DNA from: a virus
DNA length: 25,701 nucleotides
Strand: one strand, 5' to 3'
Virus record (IMG/VR): IMGVR_UViG_3300007276_000263
Span: 1-25,701 of that record
Numbering within the stretch: position 1 is the stretch's first letter; each line of letters opens with the position of its first letter. The position numbers and the translations under genes are program-made. Positions 9,601 through 17,375 of this stretch are shown piece by piece. Below the pieces are notes generated by a model. It had not been told where the DNA came from and did no database searches. It saw only the letters and a list, made by a program, of their open reading frames with translations.

Positions 9601-11850
9601 ATCTTCTAATAAATCTACTTGTTTTATATGAACAGCTGTACACAGACTATTCATCAGAGTACTTGTAGGACTATGACTTGTAGATGAGTTTCTACTAAAG
9701 TTTATTACCTTCGCTATTCCACTACTTGCAGTAGTACTTGTCCATACCCTTACAGTGTTAGTGTTTGTACCAATAGTTGAATGATCTCCGTATAGATTTG
9801 TATGAAAATCTGTATCATTACCTATATTTTGTCCACCCATAGCCGCACTCCCATTATCAACTAACTCTGATAACAACTCTGCATCTGGTAAAAAGAAACC
9901 ATCTTGTTCTTCAATAGCCATAGCTTCATCCCAAGTAGCAGTAAGTGCTACAACCTTTATAATATATGCATATCTTTGTTCGATAGGTTTTCTACCAAGA
10001 CTTCCATTTAAAACTACTCCATCTTGATATATAGATCCAAATGCTGGAGGATTTTTTAATATATACGAACCTCCCCAAAAAGAGCTTACACCATTCATTA
10101 TATCTAGTAAAAGTTGTGATTGAGCAAAACTATTACTTGCAGAAGTATTTGAAGGTTTTGTTGCAGTAGCATATACATTATCTGAATAATAAACACGAGC
10201 TTTTGCTCCGCCATCACTTAAACTTCCATTAAGAAATTTTACGTTTACAGAAAAATTGCGAGTTACTTCTGGTAAAAATTTATTGTAAACATATTCTATA
10301 TATCCTTTTTCGTCTTCATTTAAATCTATAAAATCTCCTATTTTTATACTAGATGTACTTTCAAGTCTATTATTTAAAAGAGTTTTTCTTTCTGCGTACT
10401 TTTCAATTATTTCACTAAGAGATCTATTATTACCTGCAAATCTATCTAAAGGTAAATTAGACCAATAATTATAATCTTCATCTGCTTTATCAGAATCTCT
10501 TTTTATATTTTTATATAATAAATTTTCTGTCTCATATGCAAAAGGAGGTTTAAGATCAAAATTTATAATTTTTTTATTTAATATGCTAGTGTCAGAACCT
10601 GGATAACTTGTGTATATAGTTTCTGCTCCTGGAAAATTTTTAAAAATTTGATGTAATTCTCCACTAGAAAGAGTTTTTACTAAATAGTCTACTGCATTAG
10701 TTCCAGCAACTACAGGAACTACCCATGCATGTGTTCTACCTGTCGTGTGTTCAAACTCATGCGCAAAAGTGTTACTGCTTATATAATTTCCTCCTTTTAT
10801 TCGTTGTCCTGAATTTGTATAAGGAATTTCCATAGACGCAGACCAACTATTTTGAGCTACATAGCTACTAGCGGCATATCCCATAGCAAAATATGAAAAC
10901 CCAAGTTTACTATACCCTTGATGATTCATATTTCTAAACCAAGTAGTACCTTCGTTTTCAGAAGAGTTATAATCTTGTATATCACCTAGTATTTTAGATT
11001 CTATATCTAAACTTGTATTGTTTCCATTTATAATTTTTTGTATACCATTTAATTTTGTATAAAACTCATTATCTAAGTTTTCTGAATCTTGCACATAAAG
11101 TCCTGGAAAATCTGATGCAAAATATAAATACTCATTATTTAACAAGTTCCTAGCTATATTGTTTGCAGGTACTTCTAAGTAATCAAGTAGTTCTATTAAA
11201 TTTACTTTACACCCTGACGATTCTGTAAAAAAATTATTTACAATATGATCTACTTTTACTCGGTTAGGAAAAAAGAATTGTATATTAGGATATAGTTCTC
11301 GCAGTTCTCTATGAGAAACAAATTCATCTTCAAACGTATCAAGCTCTTCATTATATATTTGAGCTCCTGTATAGTATCCTATATCAGTAACTTTAGTTTT
11401 ATAATACTCTGCAGACTGATTTCCTGTAGTATGATCTTCTATAGTAAAAGGATTAATTTGACTATTAATATTTGTATTAACGTTTACATCATAATCAGCC
11501 TGTCCAGATAACGCTAAATTATATTTATTTATTCCGTCTATACAACTATTATATTTTGAATTCTGGTTGTAATTAACATTTAATGCGCTAACGCTATCAT
11601 TGTTATACTCACTAAAAAAAATTATAATAGGAATATAAACAGTATCACAACTACCATCTACACAATTTTCTGGATTTACAGTATTTCTATAATTGCGATT
11701 TAAGTTTTCCATTGCCAATCTAATTGAAGGGCTATTATCTCCAATAGTTTCATCGTAATGTGCATCACAACTATGTGGATTATTAGAAGTAAGTTTAGAA
11801 ATACCTTCTGCTTCTTTAAGAGATATTCTTGTATATGGAGTTTTACTCAT
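6697..11850 (-). CDS. Giant tail protein with intact metzincin zinc-protease motif (M43-like)
   Basis: This is a 1717-residue protein. Residues 364-374 read HEFEHTTGRTH, a perfect HExxHxxGxxH metzincin signature: three His zinc ligands, the catalytic Glu and the conserved Gly. Before it, residues ~41-80 (helix, then VYIPIIIFFS) resemble the start of M43 pappalysin/cytophagalysin domains. I cannot place a clear Met-turn. Residues ~624-747 hold WDEAMAIEEQDGFFLP...VRVWTSTTASSGIAKVINF...CTAVHIKQ, which follows the DUF1566/Lcl C-terminal pattern (a formylglycine-generating-enzyme-like, C-type-lectin fold). Residues 1189-1244 contain two Cys/Asn motifs (GCNDSNAYNYN...DGSC and YGCLQTWADNY...DDGSC). 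Its first 8 bp overlap the end of the M43-like 482-residue gene, implying translational coupling. I infer a virion-borne protease/adhesin that cuts or binds host surface protein during adsorption. A tape measure is unlikely because it lacks long helical repeats. Confidence 0.85.
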   Translation of the reverse strand: MSKTPYTRISLKEAEGISKLTSNNPHSCDAHYDETIGDNSPSIRLAMENLNRNYRNTVNPENCVDGSCDTVYIPIIIFFSEYNNDSVSALNVNYNQNSKYNSCIDGINKYNLALSGQADYDVNVNTNINSQINPFTIEDHTTGNQSAEYYKTKVTDIGYYTGAQIYNEELDTFEDEFVSHRELRELYPNIQFFFPNRVKVDHIVNNFFTESSGCKVNLIELLDYLEVPANNIARNLLNNEYLYFASDFPGLYVQDSENLDNEFYTKLNGIQKIINGNNTSLDIESKILGDIQDYNSSENEGTTWFRNMNHQGYSKLGFSYFAMGYAASSYVAQNSWSASMEIPYTNSGQRIKGGNYISSNTFAHEFEHTTGRTHAWVVPVVAGTNAVDYLVKTLSSGELHQIFKNFPGAETIYTSYPGSDTSILNKKIINFDLKPPFAYETENLLYKNIKRDSDKADEDYNYWSNLPLDRFAGNNRSLSEIIEKYAERKTLLNNRLESTSSIKIGDFIDLNEDEKGYIEYVYNKFLPEVTRNFSVNVKFLNGSLSDGGAKARVYYSDNVYATATKPSNTSASNSFAQSQLLLDIMNGVSSFWGGSYILKNPPAFGSIYQDGVVLNGSLGRKPIEQRYAYIIKVVALTATWDEAMAIEEQDGFFLPDAELLSELVDNGSAAMGGQNIGNDTDFHTNLYGDHSTIGTNTNTVRVWTSTTASSGIAKVINFSRNSSTSHSPTSTLMNSLCTAVHIKQVDLLEDNTIATQLVVNPTNDDGTRKGPDVTTRIPFCLKNRDGGTVSQTTSENIYYDPFWVHNFNAYNPDFPAYPSNTPVDNLMDPEFCPCLHTTQTYYNGDGNTYEFQIIGGEGYATAAHAMLPGNRLETLNQFKVSFDKFNNILQLDLVNQPQFSTDFRREESNRYTSNWLAYTTNRYKNGYDSPELFTINNITSVALHTYEDPEQTVLTLPYFSGYCGFGWGSVLPVVYNIDTQKNTQYKIEIYGTNSHDEEAIKAPKEFNSSSTLYMWESELRLGYPKGSAWTTGVTSTASNMESRYSLGSENSASPRYNPLAKYVSETASHNKFNTRSTHPKKVVAFDTEPKLYYHEDFYGIYNPFGFNDVMMYGEISSVSSLTNTPINWVKKINYLYNRDADILNNYKAIYEQNDPTDLGSYSETRSDFQTIIESISTYVKNFPLEDQIGGCNDSNAYNYNELATYNDGSCVERIYGCLQTWADNYKQHADGTLNTNINTDDGSCVGTVCNNTLASGNYGAGYSTGLINNILEYSEQYDTQALIEAASVLVTELDTSDNSNCQFTAIPRNTIIRLICTSRNELENLEVCNDNPIITYIRDKDTGDFYNYTSNPEVVQTPLLDLIWKRYEDTRTFENGVDKLILYNHINLKDRPWYSFFTSNDAIRTASDLPFPSDLEGERPTPNEIKVYIFGDPLLNHYNSTGQASYQFREKIKPARYNCIENPIIADGTGGCLLYTENSNANNDDLELKLGSCVVSDIQTITPYNCENQILFSPEDTGGYILDFSIFNTDEELQSLNPCASSLDTEPRYIIGGNLADNYSAIAQSNGIKVTYSQLPKYSGSQLSNLSGYSEDILDSNLIPNESRNAISFRSTSKYSVDETIATSSVLYTSISEYFYTIDGNPYSGSYVVKYNTTTNEIYYEIHSNTQRTSQSMNKLYTRVQVLELNSSLTSTYEETLSKKMHKVINKIINLPIFTDN

Positions 11851-13291
11851 TATAAATTTTATTAGAAATTGTTGCTATACTTTTAACTTTTCTAGAAAAC
11901 TCTTTTATATTTTTATCCTCTTTAAAACTAAGCTGATTGTATATCATAGTTCTATTATTATTAGAAATTGTAGCTTTACGATCTTTTTGATCACATTGCT
12001 CTTCTAAAGATGGCTCTGGTAAACTAACTACAACATTAGAGTTTATTAATTTAGTTAAAATACCAGCATTTAAAGATCCGTCATCTTCTATATAAGAAAG
12101 CCCTATGTTAGCCTTTACTCTTAATTGTTGCATTAGAGTAAATGTATAGTGATGCATAATAGTAGTTGATATTTTGTAAGACATAGGATTAATAAATTCA
12201 CTGTCTTGTATATCATATAAAAAGTCACATACTGTACTTACAAAAGGTTTTTCAATATCTGGGAATTTAGAAACAACAGCATCATAATCACAGCTATAAC
12301 AAAAATCTGATCCAATAAACCTATTATACACGCAATTCTGATTACAACTATTTTCTATTGAATCTCCTTGTTCTACTATTGAGTAATTAAAACTATTTAA
12401 AGGTGCTAAACCTAAAGCATGTCCTATTGCTTTTACTAAAGGTTTAACCATATGATTTTTACTTCCAAAATAACTGTAAATATTATGTGAATCACTATGA
12501 ATTAAAGTTTTTACTTGATTTTGAATAGGAGTTTCTACTGTATATCTATATCCATACCCAGGAAATTCTTCAGACTGCCAAGGGTTGCCTAAAGCATAAA
12601 AAGGAAGCGTAATATTATATGTAGAACCATTTAAATTATCAAAAACATATGGGTTAGGCGCATCTACTATTATTTTAGTATTAAAAGTAAATGAGTTTAT
12701 TAAAAATATATTTAATACATTTTGATTTCCCCAACTGTAGTCTGTGTATAATTTATTTAAAGAAAAACCAATGTCTGCTATAGGGTTAACATTTGTTGAT
12801 CTATCAAAATACGAGCCAGTAACTGTAATACCTTCTTCAGTATATAACCTATTTATAGTTTCTGTGCCTGGAACTCGTCTGCTATCGCGTAGATTCATAG
12901 CGTCTACAATATGTACTCCAGGTATCCCTAACTCTTCCATATTCCCAGATCCTAAGTTATGAATTACAGGAGCAAAAGTTATATTTAAGGCAGAGTATGT
13001 AGTATTTAAATCTTCTATAATTTTAGCTACATCAAAGTCAAAGCTTTGCCCACTAGGACTTACTATATTATAACTGTCTAATATTAAATGAAATACAATA
13101 GGTATAATAGCTTCTCCATCATAAAGGTTAGATGGGCCATTGTTTACAAAAGAAGTTATAGAATTTTGAATATAGTTTTCATACTCAGTTAAATCTATAT
13201 CAGAAACATTAGCAGCAGCTAAGTTAAGCTGCCAACTATCTAATGCTTGGTTCGATACTGCGTTTATATTTAAACTATTACCTATAGCCAT
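11843..13291 (-). CDS. M43 pappalysin-like pseudo-metalloprotease, tail module
   Basis: This 482-residue protein follows the order of an M43 (pappalysin/cytophagalysin) peptidase. Helix plus IIPIVFHLI lies at ~62-70, a helix KIIEDLNTTYSALNITFAPV at ~90-109, LNIFLINS at ~193-200, the zinc-site region at 287-297, a Cys-rich stretch at 316-355 (CNQNC, CYSC, C) and a Met-turn-like INPMSY at 367-372 followed by a helix with QQLRVKA. The zinc site reads KAIGHALGLAP, where an active enzyme has HExxHxxGxxH: the first and third His and the catalytic Glu are gone, and only the middle His remains. It is therefore probably not a protease; a binding or structural role is inferred. It starts directly after the stop of the 190-residue gene and overlaps the giant protease gene by 8 bp, so the pair is likely made in a fixed ratio. 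Confidence 0.82.
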   Translation of the reverse strand: MAIGNSLNINAVSNQALDSWQLNLAAANVSDIDLTEYENYIQNSITSFVNNGPSNLYDGEAIIPIVFHLILDSYNIVSPSGQSFDFDVAKIIEDLNTTYSALNITFAPVIHNLGSGNMEELGIPGVHIVDAMNLRDSRRVPGTETINRLYTEEGITVTGSYFDRSTNVNPIADIGFSLNKLYTDYSWGNQNVLNIFLINSFTFNTKIIVDAPNPYVFDNLNGSTYNITLPFYALGNPWQSEEFPGYGYRYTVETPIQNQVKTLIHSDSHNIYSYFGSKNHMVKPLVKAIGHALGLAPLNSFNYSIVEQGDSIENSCNQNCVYNRFIGSDFCYSCDYDAVVSKFPDIEKPFVSTVCDFLYDIQDSEFINPMSYKISTTIMHHYTFTLMQQLRVKANIGLSYIEDDGSLNAGILTKLINSNVVVSLPEPSLEEQCDQKDRKATISNNNRTMIYNQLSFKEDKNIKEFSRKVKSIATISNKIYNE

Positions 13292-13864
13292 TTACTGCAT
13301 ATTTTTTATAGATTCTAATAAACTTTTTGCTAACAATGCTCTTTCTATATCAGAGTCATCACAATCTTCGCACCCTAAATTAATAGTTCCCATTAACCTT
13401 TCAACTATTTTTTGAGAGGTGCAAATATTTTTAAATGTAAATTGAAACTCTCTATTATACTTAGATGAAGTTATGTTTGCAAATACTTTATACACATTGT
13501 CATCTAACACTTCTTGTATTGGTTCGTACGATTCAGGTATTCCTGGAAAGTTAGATACCTCTGTAGATATATCATATGCAGGTACTGAAACTTTAAATCC
13601 TCTATACGTATCTTCAGAAGGATATATAACAGTGTTTGCAAAATTAGAAAGAAATATTGGGGTTGTATATTGTGTACCGTTTGGCAAAGTAAGATAAATA
13701 ATTAGAGAAAGGTTTAAATTAAACTCTTCCCTATTACCACTAATATTAAAACTTCCCCATCCTCCAGGGTTAGAAGTCTCATTATATAGGCCTGTTACAT
13801 CTTCAATAACAAGATTTTTACAATCATTTGTTGTACTTATGTTTAGTTTTAAGTCTAATGCCAT
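13292..13864 (-). CDS. Conserved-looking phage structural protein, first gene of tail module
   Basis: This 190-residue protein of unknown function has an N-terminal beta-rich part with NDCKNLVIEDVTGLYN and SNPGGWGSFN. A 'D.TG.Y...NPGGWG' arrangement is, to my recollection, recurrent in structural proteins of Bacteroidota phages, but I could not check this. The C-terminus has a CEDC pair followed by a helix (RALLAKSLLESIKN). There is no signal peptide or membrane segment. It is the first gene after the intrinsic terminator at 13874-13909, and its stop abuts the start of the pseudo-metalloprotease. A small adaptor at the tail tip or baseplate is plausible from position only. Confidence 0.75.
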   Translation of the reverse strand: MALDLKLNISTTNDCKNLVIEDVTGLYNETSNPGGWGSFNISGNREEFNLNLSLIIYLTLPNGTQYTTPIFLSNFANTVIYPSEDTYRGFKVSVPAYDISTEVSNFPGIPESYEPIQEVLDDNVYKVFANITSSKYNREFQFTFKNICTSQKIVERLMGTINLGCEDCDDSDIERALLAKSLLESIKNMQ

Positions 13865-13873
13865 TGGTAGAAA

Positions 13874-13909
13874 TTAAAAAAGGGCAGACAGATAAGCTGC
13901 CTGCCCTTT
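13874..13909 (-). terminator. Rho-independent terminator between head/neck and tail modules
   Basis: Read on the minus strand, a perfect 9-bp stem (AAAGGGCAG pairing with CTGCCCTTT) encloses a 13-nt loop that can itself form a 3-bp CAG/CTG stem. The stem is followed at once by a run of T residues (TTTTTT, partly inside the stem), then AATT. It starts 28 bp after the 432-residue gene's stop and ends about 10 bases before the next ATG. This is the only GC-rich hairpin with a T tract that I found in the window. It should cut or reduce read-through from highly expressed capsid/tube genes into the tail genes. Confidence 0.85.
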
Positions 13910-13937
13910 GATTATATAAATTATGAATACTATGCTA

Positions 13938-15236
13938 TCACGATTCGTTGAATCCTGAAGCTTCAACAGTACCAAATGTAGTATTTGCTTGAGCTCCGTC
14001 TGTAGCATTTACAGTAGAAATTAAAGCAAGAACAATTTGACATCGTCCTACTCCTGAACCTGCAACAGCATATTTAGGATCTGCAATGGTAGCATCAATT
14101 TCCATTACATCGTATACTGCATCTTTAGAAGCATACAAAGTAATATCAGTTTCATTACTAATAATACCTGTACGGTAAGCAGCTCCTTGAGAACCTTTAC
14201 CAAACCATTCTAACTCAGCAACTTCTTTACCGTGTCCAGAACCTTTAACAGCAGCAGTATCAGCTACAGCAGTAGTAGATCCCCAACCATCTAAAGTAAC
14301 TTCAAAAGTAACTTGTGTATCAGTTAAACGACCTAGTTTCCATTCTTGCTCTAGTCCTACAATTTGAATACCTGCGGCATCAGAAGCAGCATCAGCTGCT
14401 GTAATAATAAAACAATCGTCATCTTCTAAAGAAGCAGTAGCTCCTTGGTAAGGTTGGTCTAATACAATGTAGTTATCAGTAGCATTAGCTTCTACAATTT
14501 TGTAAACTGGCTCTGCTTGATCATCTGTAGATCCAGCTGCTTCATCAAAGCGAATGTAGTTACCTACAGCAACTCCGCCAGAAATAATAGCAGAAGAAAT
14601 AGATCCACACGCTACGTGAGTAGAACCATTAACTACTGCTGCAGTAGCTAAATTACCTGAGTCAATACTAGCACAATCTGTACCAGCTCCACCTAAAAGT
14701 CTATTAACTCTTACAGAACCTCGTTTTTTACCAAGTAATTTTCCTGAGAATTTTTCATTCTTAGACATAACTTGTGCAAGGTAATCTATAATTTCAATTT
14801 GAGTTGCAGAAGCATCAGATACATATTCAAAGAAATGTAAGTCTGATTGTTCAGAGTACATATCTACATTATTCTTAAAAGCTACACGAAGAGTGTAACG
14901 ATTAGAGTTAATTGCTTGTACAGAACCTGAAGCCCCGTTAAATCCAAACACTGAAGATTGCTCAGTTCTAGCAACTGTAGCTTTACCTACAAAAGAACAG
15001 TCATCAAATTTTAATAATGGAGAATAGTTTACTGAACCATCAGCATGCTTTTGTCCAATTTTAAAAAGCTCGCCTGTTGCAATAGCATTACTGTGAGCTG
15101 CACCTACTTCATTTACTACAAAGATACTACCTGATCCTGTAGCTGCGCCTGCTGTTACATCATTTTGAAATGCTGCATTTGCACTAGCGCTATTTGGTCC
15201 TACAAATACGTGTAGGGAATTATCTGTTTTAAACAT
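13938..15236 (-). CDS. Major virion protein, possibly tail tube
   Basis: This is a 432-residue soluble protein, rich in Ala, Gly and Thr, with mostly beta-strand character. Its middle part (~215-285) resembles a small beta barrel: NYIRFDEAAG, VYKIVEAN, NYIVLDQPYQG. Residues ~340-360 hold ELEWFGKGSQGAAYR, and the segment after it (GIISNETDITLYASKDAVYDVMEIDA) alternates as tube-forming strands do. There are no catalytic motifs. It lies downstream of the connectors and small virion proteins, immediately before a strong terminator, which fits an abundantly made structural protein. A tail tube or major tail protein is my best guess, but a capsid-accessory protein cannot be excluded. Its base composition seems less A+T-skewed than the tail genes, as in the capsid gene. 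Confidence 0.75.
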   Translation of the reverse strand: MFKTDNSLHVFVGPNSASANAAFQNDVTAGAATGSGSIFVVNEVGAAHSNAIATGELFKIGQKHADGSVNYSPLLKFDDCSFVGKATVARTEQSSVFGFNGASGSVQAINSNRYTLRVAFKNNVDMYSEQSDLHFFEYVSDASATQIEIIDYLAQVMSKNEKFSGKLLGKKRGSVRVNRLLGGAGTDCASIDSGNLATAAVVNGSTHVACGSISSAIISGGVAVGNYIRFDEAAGSTDDQAEPVYKIVEANATDNYIVLDQPYQGATASLEDDDCFIITAADAASDAAGIQIVGLEQEWKLGRLTDTQVTFEVTLDGWGSTTAVADTAAVKGSGHGKEVAELEWFGKGSQGAAYRTGIISNETDITLYASKDAVYDVMEIDATIADPKYAVAGSGVGRCQIVLALISTVNATDGAQANTTFGTVEASGFNES

Positions 15237-15264
15237 TTGTTTTCTATTTTAAAAATTAATTAAT

Positions 15265-15804
15265 CTAGCTATTATTAATAACCAAAAAGTGAATTTTTAC
15301 TGCTGTAGCAGAAGAAGCTTGCGCTGAATCTGTATTAGCAACAGTAATTTTAAAACTACCGCCAGCGATAGTATGATGAGCACATACAAGCTGAGTATTA
15401 TCAGTTGTATTTTCATCTTGCATAGTCATTAAAATTACAGAGTCCGCTTGAACTACAGAGTTAGTAACTGTAAACTCTATATTTTCGTCCGCTGCAATTG
15501 CAGTAGCATGCATAGTAATAACACCACTAGAAGCGTTAAGTGTAACTGCAGTTGTAATACTGGTACCTTGTGTTACAGTTCCGCTATTAGTATGTTTAAT
15601 ACCATCAGTTGCATCAGTAATAATTAAATTACCTCCTACTGTGACATCGCTAGCAATAGATTGAGCATTTGCATCAGATGAACTGATGTAGTCTCCTGCA
15701 AGATCGTTAAAATCTTGTGCTCGAACTGGAGTATTACCAACTAGTCCTGCCGCATTTTTGCGAGGGGCTACATTGGCATTTGTTATTTTTGCTGTTCTTG
15801 CCAT
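15265..15804 (-). CDS. Small beta-rich virion protein (decoration or fibre-like)
   Basis: This 179-residue protein has a basic, extended N-terminus (MARTAKITNANVAPRKNAA), followed by QDFNDLAGD and a C-terminal beta domain of ~100 residues. The domain follows the pattern TVTQGTSITTAVTLNASSG, FTVTNSVVQADSVILMT, and GGSFKITVANTD ending in HFLVINN. Domains with this QGTS..T.VTLN...G and FTVtNS order are, from memory, frequent in marine phage structural proteins and often annotated as decoration or fibre parts. It sits 28 bp before the 432-residue virion gene and 5 bp after a probable connector gene. The exact place in the particle is unknown. Confidence 0.72.
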   Translation of the reverse strand: MARTAKITNANVAPRKNAAGLVGNTPVRAQDFNDLAGDYISSSDANAQSIASDVTVGGNLIITDATDGIKHTNSGTVTQGTSITTAVTLNASSGVITMHATAIAADENIEFTVTNSVVQADSVILMTMQDENTTDNTQLVCAHHTIAGGSFKITVANTDSAQASSATAVKIHFLVINNS

Positions 15805-15809
15805 TTTAT

Positions 15810-16481
15810 TTATTCTATTTCGTTAAGTTCTATTTTACTTGATTGGTATCGTGGACTCTCTATTCCTTCTAGAGCTTCTACGACAGCCATCCTTACAATC
15901 TCTCTATGTGTATGATCTGCTAAAACACAATCTTGCTTATCTCCTATTTGAGGTGGATTCTCTATATACCGTAAATGATATTCAAGAATACTTATACGAT
16001 CTGCAGTTATTAATTCTACATATGCAATATTAGTGTCTCCATCTCCCCCATAATCTAATCTATAAACTGTATTTTTATGAGGTTTATTAAAAGGATCATC
16101 TATAATTTTATTATAACGATCGTGCGTAATAGGCTTTACACTAACCCTTTCTCCATTTTCAAGAACTACTTCTTCATTAACAGAGTGTCTATAGTTAGCA
16201 GGTAAAGACATAAAAATGCCATTAGGCTTAGAATGTTCAGATCTAGAAAAATTTGTTATAACAGTGTTACCTACTATAGTTCTTAAATCATCTCTACGTT
16301 TCTGATCTTCTTCAAAAGTTGTACGTCTAGGATTATTACCAAAAGCACGTTTAGATATAAATTTTTCTTGAGCAATATTTAACAGCATATCCATTTCATC
16401 CGCAAGGAATAATGGGGCAGCTGATGAATCTACTTTGTCAAGTAAAAACTTAAGTTCCGAATGCATTTGGCTTCTAGTCAT
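15810..16481 (-). CDS. Putative head-tail adaptor/neck protein
   Basis: This 223-residue protein starts at ATG, 1 bp after the preceding gene's stop. The N-terminus is helical (LKFLLDKVDS, then DEMDMLLNIAQEKFISKRA), followed by a mixed beta region (SLPANYRHSVNEEVVL, VYRLDYGGDG) and a C-terminal helix (HTHREIVRMAVVEALEGIES). An N-terminal helix with 'LN.AQ..F', a beta-rich middle and a closing helix of the 'REIV..AV..ALE' type is the usual look of ring or adaptor proteins that dock under the portal (T7 gp11-like or equivalent). That comparison is by character, not by alignment. Its position two genes after the capsid protein supports it. Confidence 0.72.
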   Translation of the reverse strand: MTRSQMHSELKFLLDKVDSSAAPLFLADEMDMLLNIAQEKFISKRAFGNNPRRTTFEEDQKRRDDLRTIVGNTVITNFSRSEHSKPNGIFMSLPANYRHSVNEEVVLENGERVSVKPITHDRYNKIIDDPFNKPHKNTVYRLDYGGDGDTNIAYVELITADRISILEYHLRYIENPPQIGDKQDCVLADHTHREIVRMAVVEALEGIESPRYQSSKIELNEIE

Positions 16482-16482
16482 A

Positions 16483-17340
16483 TTACTTACCTACAGACAT
16501 TTTACCTTTTAAATCTAAATACACTTCCTGATTGTCAGGATTTTGTAAATATTCAATCGTTTGCTCAAGTGTATATCCTACAACATCTCCACCAGGAAGT
16601 TGGTATTTAGTACCATTTTTTACAAGAACTCTTGTGGCTATACAGTCATCAATAAACGCTCTCATTTTAAATGTTGGATCTTCTACAGTATTAAGAAATT
16701 CTTGCGGATTATCAGTTACGATTTTATCCAGTTGTGATTCAACAAAGTCTACAGACGCATCGTCTCCAACTCGTTTGCCCATAACTTTAAGAACATCTTT
16801 CATTTCTGTAGTATTCATATTACTAAATACTTTGTAAGCTTTACGCTTAAGCTTAGATTTCTTATTTTCCACTTTAGCTTCTTGCTCATCTGAAGTCATT
16901 ATATACTCTGCAAATGGAGAATCAAATCTTTCCATTTCCGAGTTAGCAACTCTTTGATGCGCTTTTAAAACTAAAAATTTTAATTCATCTTCTGGGAATG
17001 AAAGATCAAGAATAGCTCCTTCTTTAGGAACATCTATTTTAAACATAGTCCAATAATCAGAGTTGTATCTAGACAACGTTCCAGGGGACATGTTCATTTT
17101 ATTTTCAAGTCTTCTTTCGTCTTCCTCAGTTAAACCAGTGTTAAGAACTCCTGTGCCTCTTGCAGCCTGAACAGTTAAGCGTTCAAAGCATTTAGAATAA
17201 CGGATGCTCCCGTCGTGATCGTCGGGAAGCCATCCATTTTTCTTAATAGGTTTTAAAGTAACCTTATCTGGTGTAGTATTTATAACAACACTTTCTGTCT
17301 TCACTTCAGCTTTTGCTTTTGCCTTTGCAACTTTTGCCAT
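16483..17340 (-). CDS. Conserved-looking phage protein downstream of capsid gene
   Basis: This 285-residue charged protein has a Lys/Ala-rich start (MAKVAKAKAKAEVK), a KKNGWLPDDHDGS segment near residue 33, and a mostly helical remainder including a Lys-rich patch (ENKKSKLKRKAYK, ~180). I see no catalytic motif, signal peptide or membrane segment. An AAGAAGAAG tract directly before the ATG may serve as ribosome binding site. Placed between the major capsid protein and a probable adaptor, it may be a neck or connector component or an internal head protein. I do not recognise the family with confidence. Confidence 0.72.
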   Translation of the reverse strand: MAKVAKAKAKAEVKTESVVINTTPDKVTLKPIKKNGWLPDDHDGSIRYSKCFERLTVQAARGTGVLNTGLTEEDERRLENKMNMSPGTLSRYNSDYWTMFKIDVPKEGAILDLSFPEDELKFLVLKAHQRVANSEMERFDSPFAEYIMTSDEQEAKVENKKSKLKRKAYKVFSNMNTTEMKDVLKVMGKRVGDDASVDFVESQLDKIVTDNPQEFLNTVEDPTFKMRAFIDDCIATRVLVKNGTKYQLPGGDVVGYTLEQTIEYLQNPDNQEVYLDLKGKMSVGK

Positions 17341-17375
17341 CTTCTTCTTTCGTGTTTATATTAATTATCTATTTA

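Noticed and set aside
9610-9980. Variable region of a diversity-generating retroelement
   Set aside because: The lectin-like domain is internal, not at the C-terminus, and no reverse transcriptase or template repeat is seen in the window.
10700-10728. NAVDY after the zinc motif as a Met-turn
   Set aside because: It lacks Met and is only about 12 residues after the last His, too close for a metzincin Met-turn.
6697-11850. Reading the 1717-residue protein as a tape measure
   Set aside because: Length fits, but it is Asn/Ser/Tyr-rich, beta-like and has Cys motifs and a zinc site, with no long helical repeats or membrane segments.
13973-13980. TACATTTG, a possible -7 box near the end of the 432-residue gene
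   Set aside because: No TTG at the right distance, and any transcript would run straight into the terminator at 13874-13909.
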